A stretch of DNA of 64,000 nucleotides. Origin: Chitinophaga agri. Its GTDB lineage: Bacteria > Bacteroidota > Bacteroidia > Chitinophagales > Chitinophagaceae. The DNA is taken from NCBI RefSeq assembly GCF_010093065.1, contig NZ_CP048113.1, forward strand, positions 3,286,001 to 3,350,000. Direction: 5' to 3'. This document shows positions 27,543-35,922 of this stretch, piece after piece. Position numbers and translations under genes: made by a program. Numbering within the stretch: position 1 is the first letter of the stretch; each line of letters starts with the position of its first letter. The notes beneath the pieces are model-generated. The model did not search any database. It was not told where the DNA came from and was given only the letters and a program-made list of their open reading frames with translations.

Positions 27543-27620
27543 AAGGTAACTTGTTTTGATAGCACAAAGATGCAGCCTGTTATTAAAGCCATCAGTGATC
27601 CCTGTCACATAGCATTAAAT

Positions 27621-27849
27621 TTACTTTTTGATCCGATCAAAAGAATTACGATGGACGATCACCCAGTCATTTTTCTCCATCCTTCTCATCAGCCGGCTGA
27701 CTACTTCTCTGAAAGGATTGAGATCAGTAGCTATTTCCTATGATTTTAGCTCGTCGCCCATTTTTTCGACCTGTCATTTTTATAAAACTCCAGTCGTTCC
27801 TCCATGTTTCTGAAAGCGATTTCATTGATGGCGTTTAAAAATTCTTAGG
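27621..27849 (-). pseudogene. Crp/Fnr-family regulator remnant with frameshift
   Basis: Two frames together give the C-terminal part of a Crp/Fnr regulator. The upstream frame reads EFLNAINEIAFRNMEERLEF; a shifted frame reads EIATDLNPFREVVSRLMRRM and on to RNSFDRIKK and a stop. The second segment is the recognition helix-turn-helix. The cyclic-nucleotide-binding-like half is gone. Such regulators usually control the MBL-fold, DUF2892 and TauE genes found beside it. Confidence 0.75.
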
Positions 27850-27972
27850 CATATGATTACATTTCAGGCTCAAAAAAATGCCGATGCACTAAATGCACCG
27901 GCTATAAACAAAAACCAACGAACTTTCTCAGATTTTATAATGCAGAATTACAATACAGGAGCATAGTTAAAA

Positions 27973-27986
27973 GTGACTTTTATCAC
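27973..27986. promoter_or_regulatory. Crp/Fnr-type operator 1 upstream of tauE
   Basis: Palindrome GTGAC-TTTT-ATCAC, a GTGA-N6-TCAC Crp-type site, about 93 bp upstream of the chosen tauE start. Confidence 0.6.
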
Positions 27987-28018
27987 AAAAAATGGATAAA
28001 GACGGTACAGTAAAAGAG

Positions 28019-28032
28019 GTGACTAATATCAC
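28019..28032. promoter_or_regulatory. Crp/Fnr-type operator 2 upstream of tauE
   Basis: Palindrome GTGAC-TAAT-ATCAC, same half-sites as operator 1 and centred 46 bp from it. It lies inside the longer alternative reading frame that starts at 27992, which argues for the internal start at 28079. Confidence 0.6.
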
Positions 28033-28078
28033 AGACGGCACCGATGAAGAGTGCGACATTTGCCTTAAATCAAATATT

Positions 28079-28867
28079 ATGCATGTGTTTGGATATATAG
28101 CTTCGTTACTGATAGGAATATCGCTTGGATTAATCGGTGGTGGAGGTTCCATACTTACTATGCCTGTAATGGTATATCTCTTTGGTGTATCACCGGTTAC
28201 GGCCACTTCCTATTCTTTATTTGTGGTAGGATCCACAAGTCTTATCGGTGCTGCCAGGCAGTATAAGGATGGTACGGTGAATATCAGGATGGCCTTACTA
28301 TTTGCAGCTACTTCTGTTGTGACCGTATTTATTACCCGTAAGTGGCTGGTACCTGTCATTCCGGCACATATTGCGACATTGAACGGTTTTGCTATTACAG
28401 AAAGCTGGTTGACAATGATATTATTTGCGGTACTGATGCTCGTTTCTGCTGTTTTTATGATGCGAAATAAAAAGGTCACTGAAGTGAAGGGTCAGAAAAT
28501 CAGGTTCATGAAGCTGGTGATATACGGTACAGGTATCGGACTGGTAACTGGCCTGCTGGGGGCCGGAGGCGGTTTTTTACTTATACCGGCGCTCGTGTTA
28601 CTTCTACATCTGCCAATGAAAGAAGCTGTTGGTACGTCACTGCTAGTGATAGCGCTGAATTCTTTGATCGGCTTTATGGGAAATGTGCAAGATAAGGGGA
28701 TGGATTGGAGATTACTGATTACGGTGACATTGCTTGCTATGGTTGGTATTTTTGCGGGTAGTTATTTGAATCATAAGGTACCGGCAGGAAAGCTGAAAAG
28801 AGGCTTTGGTTGGTTTGTACTGATTATGGGGATTTATATTTTAGTGAGAGAAGGGATTACTTTATGA
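28079..28867 (+). CDS. TauE/SafE-family sulfite/sulfonate exporter
   Basis: Inner-membrane anion exporter, 263 residues from the ATG at 28079, with about eight hydrophobic segments and the two family repeats, LLIGISLGLIGGGGSILTMP and GLVTGLLGAGGGFLLIPALV. An upstream in-frame ATG at 27992 would add 29 polar residues, but that stretch carries an operator palindrome, so the shorter start is preferred. It is divergent from the decayed Crp/MBL/DUF2892 genes and probably exported sulfite or thiosulfate made by that pathway. The gene is intact while its likely regulator is not. Confidence 0.88.
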   Translation: MHVFGYIASLLIGISLGLIGGGGSILTMPVMVYLFGVSPVTATSYSLFVVGSTSLIGAARQYKDGTVNIRMALLFAATSVVTVFITRKWLVPVIPAHIATLNGFAITESWLTMILFAVLMLVSAVFMMRNKKVTEVKGQKIRFMKLVIYGTGIGLVTGLLGAGGGFLLIPALVLLLHLPMKEAVGTSLLVIALNSLIGFMGNVQDKGMDWRLLITVTLLAMVGIFAGSYLNHKVPAGKLKRGFGWFVLIMGIYILVREGITL

Positions 28868-29472
28868 CCTTCAATTAAGCGTACAATGACGCTGATGTTA
28901 TTCTCTTTTGTCTGGCAAGAAAAGCAAAATCATTGCCCTGCTATAATACTAAAAACGCCGATTGCTATGTAAAGCTTAAATTGCACACCCGTAAAGTTCA
29001 AACTGAAATTAGAAATAGTTGTAAAGTCAATCCTGATCTTCCCCAATAGAACTGTAAAGTTTTTCTGTATTAAGACAATGTTCAGTCAGTTACTTATTCA
29101 GATTCGTTTAAGTAGGCTTTCTCTTACGTTTCTCTTACGTTTTAAAACGTAAGAGAAACGTAAGAGAAAGCCTACTTAAAGACACCTAAAACATAGGTCA
29201 AGTGAACGTCTTTTAACTTGCAATGCTACGGAAGCTTAAATGGACGAAACGGCTTATGACGCCAAATCGACCCTCCGTGACGCGAAACCGACGGTTGGTA
29301 TACTCACTTCTAAAAATGCATTAAAATCTTCCATAATATTTGGTTATCAATCACAACCAAAGGGAGCATCTACACAGGAAGCGCCTCTCTCCTGTAACCC
29401 CCGAAAGTTGTGATAGCAGAGAATTTTGTTTGTTAACCGTTATGAAACAATTGATGATAATTACAACAAAAA
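28868..29472. other. Gene-free stretch around a large palindrome
   Basis: No convincing coding sequence in 605 bp. Besides the palindrome at 29107-29180 it has four GTAAAG words (28969, 28991, 29021, 29054) and a near-direct repeat GACGC-AAA-CGAC at about 29258 and 29278. Confidence 0.5.
29107..29180. repeat. Perfect 74-bp palindrome (two 37-bp arms, no spacer)
   Basis: Each arm starts TTTAAGTAGGC and contains TCTCTTACGTT twice in tandem; the centre is ACGTTTT/AAAACGT. Every one of 37 positions pairs and pairing ends abruptly at 29106/29181. No T-run follows, so it is not a usual terminator. Confidence 0.95.
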
Positions 29473-29703
29473 TCAAATACCAGACCCGTTCTCATTCTTA
29501 TCACTCACAAATTCCAGAATGTCGCCCGGCTGGCAATCTAACACCTTACAAATCGCCTCCAGCGTACTAAAACGGACAGCCTTTGCTTTTCCCGTTTTTA
29601 AGATAGACAGATTGGACAGTGTCAGGTCTACTTTTTCTGACAGCTCATTCAATGACATCTTCCGCTTGGCCATCATTACATCCAAATTGACTATTATAGG
29701 CAT
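29473..29703 (-). CDS. XRE-family helix-turn-helix regulator
   Basis: 76-residue Cro/C1-type DNA-binding protein (MAKRKMSLNELSEKVDLTLS, then FSTLEAICKVLDCQPGDILE), of the short YozG-like class. It begins 2 bp after a DUF2975 membrane-protein gene; the two are commonly paired, and the regulator probably controls the pair. Confidence 0.9.
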   Translation of the reverse strand: MPIIVNLDVMMAKRKMSLNELSEKVDLTLSNLSILKTGKAKAVRFSTLEAICKVLDCQPGDILEFVSDKNENGSGI

Positions 29704-29705
29704 CC

Positions 29706-30263
29706 TTATATTGTTAAATCATTTTCCGTTTGCAATTCTATGCCCCGTTTTACAATCTGTACAATTACAAAAAGTACAATTGCCATAAATAACCATATGT
29801 CAGCCCCCACAAAGTGTAGTGCCTGCAGATCAGGAATACTCCCTCCCTGTTTGGCTAACCATGTGGCATATTTAAGACCGGCATGTGAGAACAACGAAAT
29901 ACCTAAGGTAATGCAGGAAAGATTTAAAATAAACTTTCTAAGTTCCGGGTTGAAAGGATGGGATATATTCAGTTTTCGTTCAGAGAACAGTTTTACGATC
30001 AGGTAAAACATTAGCGCCTTTAATACGGCCACGATGGACATGATCAGGACAATGACCATAAAATAGCCTTTGTCAAACGAATATAATCCAGATAAATAGG
30101 CTGCGCCTTTCCAGAAGTTTGCTACACCAGGAGGGTGGATGGTCAGTGTGATGACCGCATTCACAATAATTTCTCCCGCTTCAACACATAATCCGATAAA
30201 AACGATCCAGGATAGTAACTGCAGGACTTTCAATAGCTGTGGGGTGGTGATCTTAATTTCCAT
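29706..30263 (-). CDS. DUF2975 membrane protein
   Basis: Integral membrane protein with four hydrophobic helices (LLSWIVFIGLCVEAGEIIV, YFMVIVLIMSIVAVLKAL, ILNLSCITLGISLF, IWLFMAIVLFVIVQIV). The start is set at the ATG giving MEIKITTPQ (30263; 186 residues); an upstream in-frame start would add eight unlikely residues. Function unknown; paired with an XRE regulator. Confidence 0.85.
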   Translation of the reverse strand: MEIKITTPQLLKVLQLLSWIVFIGLCVEAGEIIVNAVITLTIHPPGVANFWKGAAYLSGLYSFDKGYFMVIVLIMSIVAVLKALMFYLIVKLFSERKLNISHPFNPELRKFILNLSCITLGISLFSHAGLKYATWLAKQGGSIPDLQALHFVGADIWLFMAIVLFVIVQIVKRGIELQTENDLTI

Positions 30264-30470
30264 AATGTTAGTTAGTTCATAAGGCAAACATAGGCATTTT
30301 CGGCAAATATTTATCGATATTCAATAAATATATTTCGATTAAATAAAATTAACCAGTCATAATTTAACTGTCCGGACCGGAAACTTTTCCCTTTTGCGTA
30401 AAAGATTTTCCCGAATGTTAAAGGAGGAACACCGCTCTATAACGGACTTTTGCGGAAATTATACCCAACC

Positions 30471-32819
30471 ATGAGGCAATTTCTACAGATTTTCCTCTTA
30501 TTGTTACCTATCTGCAGTTTGGCGTCAGTTTACGAAGAGAATGACTTTGGTACCATTAAAGGCAAAATAACAACTAACGACAACCGCGCGGCAGCTGCGG
30601 TTACCATTATTATCAGAGATGCAAAGAAGACCACTCTTACCAATGAAGATGGCACATTTACCATCTCACATGTTCCGGCAGGTAGCCATCAGCTTGAAGT
30701 ATCCCTGGTGGGTTACGCCCCCCTGCAACAGGAAGTAAAGGTGGAAAAAGGTAGAACTACAGATATAGAGCTACAATTACAGGTATCCAGCACACAGCTA
30801 AAAGAGATATCCATTATTTCTAACCAGAATAAGTTCAGCCGCAGGGAAAGTGAGCAGATCGCCCGCCTTCCCATCAAAAATCTGGAAAACCCACAGGTAT
30901 ACCAGATAGCAGGCAAGGAACTGATTGAAGAACAGGTCATTACAGAAAGGACAGACCTTTATCGTAATATCCCTGGTGCAGTACCCAACTTCGCTGCCGG
31001 TGGCTCCCAGGGCCTGACCATTCGTGGCTTTGCCAATGCAACAGGTATGCGTAATGGTATGGTCACCAGTGCCATCGTACCGCTGAACCCGATCATCCTG
31101 GAAAAGGTAGAAGTGATAAAAGGCCCCTCCGGTACTTTATTTGGCAGCAACCGTAATGTAACCTTCGGTGGGGTATTCAACTACGTTACCAAAAAACCTT
31201 ATGACACCTTCGGTGGTGAAGTTAGTCTTACCGGAGGCAGTTTCCAGTTTGGCCGCGTTACTGCAGATATCAATACGCCCCTTAACAAAGAAAAGACACT
31301 GCTGTTCCGCCTGAATGCCGGCGCTCAAACGGAAGGTTCCTTTCAGGACCAGGGTTACGCTAAAAACTATACGATCGCACCGACACTCAGCTATCAGCTT
31401 ACTGACCGTCTGAAAGTTACGTTAGATATAGAACTGACCCGGGCATCTTATACCACTACTTCGTTTGCAATAGACTCTATGAGCAAAGTAACTGCACGTA
31501 GTTTCAGAGACCTGCCGATCGGTTACGACCGTTCTTATATCAACAACAGCGTAGATGTCGCCAACGGTATCAATAATATACAGGCACAGGCGGAATACAA
31601 GATCTCTGATAACTGGACATCCCAGACCAACTACCTGTATTCCGAAGGTTTCTATAAACACTTCCTCTGGACGACCTTGTCACTGGTAAGTGATTCAATG
31701 ATGAACCGTACGGTAAGAAATCAGACACCGGAAACATTTGGTAACATCCAGCTTCAGCAGAACTTCATAGGAGATTTCTATATTGGCTCCTTCCGGAACA
31801 GAGTGGTGATAGGACTGGATTACAATTATAACTATAATCAACTATACCGTACGACCGTATCATACGATAAGGTGAACATCAATAATCCGCTGCCGGATAT
31901 CAATGCAGAAAAGATCAATGCACTGGCCTATCAGAAAGGATTTGTCGGTACTACTTCCAAAGCCTATAGCTACAGTGCCTATATCTCCGATGTATTTAAC
32001 ATCACGCCTTCGCTGATGGCCATGTTAAGCTTACGTGCTGACCGCTTCACAACAGATGGCACGTATGCCATTGCCACCGGCAAATACACCGGAAAATACA
32101 ACCAGCATTCCCTATCGCCTAAATTAGGACTGGTTTATCAGATCGTAAAAGAAAAAGTATCTGTATTTGGTAACTATATGAACGGTTTTGTCAATCTGGC
32201 ACCTACAACACAGCCGGATAATACTATTCTCGAGTTAAAGCCACAATACGGCAATCAGTGGGAAGGTGGTGTGAAAGTGGACATCATCAATGGTAAACTC
32301 AGTGGTAGTGCCAGCTACTATGATATCTCTGTTACAAACTCTACCCGCACCGAAGTACTGGATGGCAAATCATTCACGCGTCAGGACGGCACACAACATA
32401 GTAAAGGATATGAGGCAGATATTACTGCCAGCCCGTTGCCTGGCTTGAACATCATTGCCGGTTATGCGCATAATGAGAATAAATACACTAACGCCAGCCC
32501 GGCTTTGCAAGGGAAGTATGTAACTGCCAGTCCGAAAGATGTCGCTAACATATGGGTTAGCTATCATCTGACCCGTGAAAAGGCGAAAGGCCTGGGATTT
32601 GGTGCAGGTGCCAACTATATCAGTGATTCATGGTTCGAGGCAACCAATACATTTGTATTGCCAAGCTATACGCTGATCAATGCTACTGTTTTCTATGACC
32701 AGCCTACATTCAGATTATCCGTAAAAGCAAATAATCTTCTGAATGAACAATACTGGAACCCGGTGGGTAACGCACAGAAACAAATGAACTTCCTGGGCAG
32801 CATTGCCTTCAAGTTTTAA
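30471..32819 (+). CDS. TonB-dependent ferric-siderophore receptor
   Basis: 782 residues from the ATG at 30471 with a clear signal peptide (MRQFLQIFLLLLPICSLAS); an in-frame TTG at 30450 is less likely. A carboxypeptidase-regulatory-like domain (GKITTNDNRAAAAVTIIIRD) precedes a plug with siderophore-receptor signatures (NIPGAVPNFAAGG, LTIRGFANATG, VEVIKGPSGTLFGSN) and a barrel ending SIAFKF. The layout resembles FhuE/FpvA-type hydroxamate receptors. It converges on the siderophore biosynthesis operon and is the expected re-uptake receptor for its product. Confidence 0.93.
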   Translation: MRQFLQIFLLLLPICSLASVYEENDFGTIKGKITTNDNRAAAAVTIIIRDAKKTTLTNEDGTFTISHVPAGSHQLEVSLVGYAPLQQEVKVEKGRTTDIELQLQVSSTQLKEISIISNQNKFSRRESEQIARLPIKNLENPQVYQIAGKELIEEQVITERTDLYRNIPGAVPNFAAGGSQGLTIRGFANATGMRNGMVTSAIVPLNPIILEKVEVIKGPSGTLFGSNRNVTFGGVFNYVTKKPYDTFGGEVSLTGGSFQFGRVTADINTPLNKEKTLLFRLNAGAQTEGSFQDQGYAKNYTIAPTLSYQLTDRLKVTLDIELTRASYTTTSFAIDSMSKVTARSFRDLPIGYDRSYINNSVDVANGINNIQAQAEYKISDNWTSQTNYLYSEGFYKHFLWTTLSLVSDSMMNRTVRNQTPETFGNIQLQQNFIGDFYIGSFRNRVVIGLDYNYNYNQLYRTTVSYDKVNINNPLPDINAEKINALAYQKGFVGTTSKAYSYSAYISDVFNITPSLMAMLSLRADRFTTDGTYAIATGKYTGKYNQHSLSPKLGLVYQIVKEKVSVFGNYMNGFVNLAPTTQPDNTILELKPQYGNQWEGGVKVDIINGKLSGSASYYDISVTNSTRTEVLDGKSFTRQDGTQHSKGYEADITASPLPGLNIIAGYAHNENKYTNASPALQGKYVTASPKDVANIWVSYHLTREKAKGLGFGAGANYISDSWFEATNTFVLPSYTLINATVFYDQPTFRLSVKANNLLNEQYWNPVGNAQKQMNFLGSIAFKF

Positions 32820-32834
32820 CTATATATGTATTGT

Positions 32835-32867
32835 TAAAAAGGCCGGACAGATCGTCCGGCCTTTTTT
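32835..32867. terminator. Bidirectional terminator between receptor and siderophore operon
   Basis: Stem AAAAAGGCCGGAC/GTCCGGCCTTTTT with a short loop, A-rich on one side and T-rich on the other. It reaches the stop codon of the ligase gene on the - strand. Confidence 0.9.
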
Positions 32868-34242
32868 AATGTTGTATCTGCGGAAGGCTATCTTGTTGTA
32901 ATGCGGTGTAGTCCAGCTTCCCATTAGGTGTCAACGGAAAATCGTCTATCTTTTGCACCTTAAATGCCGTAGGATGCAGCCCCAGCTTTTTCGCTAGTAA
33001 CGACCTGATCGTACCGTCATCCAGCGTAGCCTGCCGATGAAATACCATCAGCTGTTTGTCCTCCATACCGATACAGGCAAACGTTTCTCCGGCTGTTTCC
33101 TGCTTCAGGATCGCCTCTACCTCATCGAGGTTAATACGTGTACCAAACAGCTTAACAAAACGCTTTAAACGGCCTGTAATGTAATAATACCCATCGGCAT
33201 CACATACGGCTACATCGCCTGTGTGTAACACCGGCAAACGCTCAAACGATGCCAGGTCAGCAGCCGTAGTAGCATAACCGCCAAATACATTAGGACCAGT
33301 ATATAACAGCTCATTGGTATCAGGCGCCAGGGAGAATTGCCCACCTTTAATAGGCCGGCCTATCGCACCCACCTTCTGTAACAGGTCATGAGGAGGCATG
33401 TAAGCCATACGGGCAGTGGCTTCTGTCTGTCCATACATCACGAAAAACTGTTTACCCCTGTCGGCCAGATAGCTGCCGAAAGACTGTATCAGTGTGTCGC
33501 TTAGCTTTCCCCCAGCCTGTGTCATGTATCGCAAAGATGGATACTCCCTGCGATGAAAACCTATACGATGAAGCATTTCATATACATAGGGTACCCCCGC
33601 CACGGATGTATAACCATACCGCTCCATATCTTCCCAGAACTCCTTTTGCACCACATCACGGTTACCACATACGACCTGTCCTCCGCCAATGCTATTCGTC
33701 GTAAAAACAGATAATCCGTAAGAATAGAACACGGGGAGGTTCAGCGGGGCGATATCTTTACTGTTAACAGGCAGATAGTCCAGAATAGACAACGCATTCT
33801 GTACAAGGTTATCATCTGACAACTTCACGAATTTGGGCGAACCGGTCGTCCCTGAAGTACTAAGCAACACCTTTATATCCGGATGTATCACATTCCTGAT
33901 CACATTTTTACTACAGAAGAGCATATCGTCCTGCAAGTCAAAATCAGGTATAACTGTTCTTGTTACATCGTAAATGTAATAAGGAGTATAAGCTTGTTCC
34001 AGGCGCTGCTTATACTCAGTATGCAGCTTTGGGCTCAACAGTGCCAGTGTCAGTTTACTATTAAGACAACTTAACAGCATCTTTACAGATGCAATTGAAT
34101 TGTCCAGATACAGAAAAGCCAATGCCCGTCTATCTGTAATATCCACAGCATTACTTACATCCCGGAGCGTATACTTGTCACCAGTAACGGCATCGAGATA
34201 CTGCAACTGTTTGTTCTGCGCAATTAATCCGTATAAACTCAT
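32866..34242 (-). CDS. AMP-dependent acyl/amino-acid ligase (adenylating enzyme)
   Basis: 458-residue ANL-superfamily enzyme that activates a carboxylate as its adenylate, probably for loading on the acyl carrier protein encoded just upstream with a 4-bp overlap. Core motifs: LLSTSGTTGSPKFVK (A3), VMYGQTEATARM (A5), LLHTGDVAVCDADGYYYITG (A7) and the A10 lysine in LTPNGKLDY. It is shorter than typical ligases because the N-terminal region is compact. Last gene of the siderophore operon; the activated acid is unknown, possibly the acyl group of the hydroxamate or a modification. Confidence 0.88.
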   Translation of the reverse strand: MSLYGLIAQNKQLQYLDAVTGDKYTLRDVSNAVDITDRRALAFLYLDNSIASVKMLLSCLNSKLTLALLSPKLHTEYKQRLEQAYTPYYIYDVTRTVIPDFDLQDDMLFCSKNVIRNVIHPDIKVLLSTSGTTGSPKFVKLSDDNLVQNALSILDYLPVNSKDIAPLNLPVFYSYGLSVFTTNSIGGGQVVCGNRDVVQKEFWEDMERYGYTSVAGVPYVYEMLHRIGFHRREYPSLRYMTQAGGKLSDTLIQSFGSYLADRGKQFFVMYGQTEATARMAYMPPHDLLQKVGAIGRPIKGGQFSLAPDTNELLYTGPNVFGGYATTAADLASFERLPVLHTGDVAVCDADGYYYITGRLKRFVKLFGTRINLDEVEAILKQETAGETFACIGMEDKQLMVFHRQATLDDGTIRSLLAKKLGLHPTAFKVQKIDDFPLTPNGKLDYTALQQDSLPQIQH

Positions 34243-34478
34243 ATCTCAACGTTATGCTTTCTAAGGGTTTCTTTTATTTGTTCCACGTTGCTCATTTCGA
34301 GTACCTCATCAGTATCGATCGTAATATTAAACGCCGCTTCCAGTTCTGTGATGAGATAAATATGGGAGACAGAATCCCATTCGGGAATACTCTGATAACT
34401 AAGGTCATCTGTCACCTCATTTAAGGGTATCGACAATGCAGCTGCAATAATATCCTGTAGTGTTTGAGTTGTGTTCAT
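34239..34478 (-). CDS. Acyl carrier protein
   Basis: 79-residue stand-alone carrier protein. The phosphopantetheine serine is in EWDSVSHIYLI, and the four-helix pattern with acidic helix II is present. Overlaps the ligase gene by ATGA, so the two are likely a ligase/carrier pair. Stand-alone ACPs are not part of the standard NRPS-independent siderophore set. Confidence 0.88.
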   Translation of the reverse strand: MNTTQTLQDIIAAALSIPLNEVTDDLSYQSIPEWDSVSHIYLITELEAAFNITIDTDEVLEMSNVEQIKETLRKHNVEI

Positions 34479-34495
34479 AAAACAATATTTTCAGT

Positions 34496-35902
34496 TTATA
34501 TTTTTACTTTTTTCCATTTACCGCTACGGAATACAATAAGACATGCTGCGGCAAGCACCATTTCCGATACCAGAATAGCGATGAAGATCCCCTGTGCCCC
34601 CCTGTCTGCATGTATACCCAGGAACCAGGCCAGCGGCAGCTGTGTGACATAGAACATCAGCACATACATAAGGGTCACCACATTAACAGCACCTGCCGCA
34701 TTCAAAGAGCGGGAGATCACCATGGTATATCCGAAAAAGAAATAAGCGATAGACATGTAACGCAGATAGAGCGCCGCGTTCTGGGCAACGACCTGTTCAC
34801 GGGTGAAAAGATGTACGATACTCTCTCCTGATACTAACAGGAATAATGCGATACTACCCAGGAAACACATATTGAAAACACCCGTTTTCCATACCGACTG
34901 CTCCGCTCTTTCCGGCTGTCCCGCACCCAGGTTCTGCCCCGTCAGCACACCCGCTGCATTGGCAATACCCCACGCAGGTAATACTGTGAACATAATGATA
35001 CGGTTAGCCACAATATATCCGGCCAACACGCTCTCGCCCAGTTGCGCAACAATAATGATCATCAGGAATCGACTGGAAGACGGTATCAGGTATTGTACGG
35101 TACCTGAAGCAGCCAGTTTACATAAGCGTTGAATGATACCAGGCACCAGCATCAGTTGCTGCTTACCTATAGTGATCAGCTTTTCCACCTTTACAAAGTA
35201 CCAGCACTGATAGCCTACCCCAACAATATTGGCAATGCTGGTTGCTATTGCCGCACCTACCAGCCCGAAAGCGGGAACTGGCCCCAGACCAAAGATGAAT
35301 ACCGCACATAACACGGCATTCACTGCGTTGGACAATAACAACGTGCGCATCGCCATAGCGGCATTACCAGCACCACGGAATATCCCATTCAACAGTACGC
35401 GCATCACAACCAGCAGGATACAACCAAACATAATCCGGGAGAACAGATCACCTTCCTGTACCAGTTCCGGTGAAGCACCGGCCAGCTGCAGGATACTTCT
35501 GTTAAAGGTGATGGATATGATACTGAACAACACAGAGATCGTTACACCCAGATAGATGGCCTGCATCGCTGCCAGACCAGCAGTACGGGGCTTCTTCTCT
35601 CCTATACGCCTTGATATAATAGCCGTAGCGGCAATGCTAAGGCCCATGGCTACGGAATGAAAAATGATGATAACCGAGTTGACGATACCTACAATTGTAA
35701 TCGCTCTTTCTCCGAGACTGCTCACGAACAGGAGGTCTACCATTACAAAGAGGGATTCCATCGCCAGTTCCAGCATGGAAGGCACAGACAATAAAAAAGT
35801 AGCACGATTGACGCTACCAGAAGTGAAATCCTTTTCTGTACCGGCAATAGCACTTTTAAACAGCGTTAATATAGAACGGGCTCTCACTAGCACAGCATTC
35901 AT
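34496..35902 (-). CDS. MATE-family efflux transporter, probable siderophore exporter
   Basis: 468 residues with about twelve hydrophobic helices in two halves, including PSMLELAMESLFVMVDLLFV near the start and GIANAAGVLTGQNLGAG in the second half. MATE transporters export organic cations and metabolites with Na+ or H+ entry. Located 20 bp after the N-hydroxylase gene inside the biosynthesis operon, it is the only exporter there and is therefore the likely siderophore exporter. Confidence 0.9.
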   Translation of the reverse strand: MNAVLVRARSILTLFKSAIAGTEKDFTSGSVNRATFLLSVPSMLELAMESLFVMVDLLFVSSLGERAITIVGIVNSVIIIFHSVAMGLSIAATAIISRRIGEKKPRTAGLAAMQAIYLGVTISVLFSIISITFNRSILQLAGASPELVQEGDLFSRIMFGCILLVVMRVLLNGIFRGAGNAAMAMRTLLLSNAVNAVLCAVFIFGLGPVPAFGLVGAAIATSIANIVGVGYQCWYFVKVEKLITIGKQQLMLVPGIIQRLCKLAASGTVQYLIPSSSRFLMIIIVAQLGESVLAGYIVANRIIMFTVLPAWGIANAAGVLTGQNLGAGQPERAEQSVWKTGVFNMCFLGSIALFLLVSGESIVHLFTREQVVAQNAALYLRYMSIAYFFFGYTMVISRSLNAAGAVNVVTLMYVLMFYVTQLPLAWFLGIHADRGAQGIFIAILVSEMVLAAACLIVFRSGKWKKVKI

Positions 35903-35922
35903 TCCTAATAATGGTTTTATCG

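Noticed and set aside
28960..29060. Four GTAAAG words as an operator array
   Set aside because: Spacing is irregular (22, 30 and 33 bp), the word is short, and there is no gene directly downstream.
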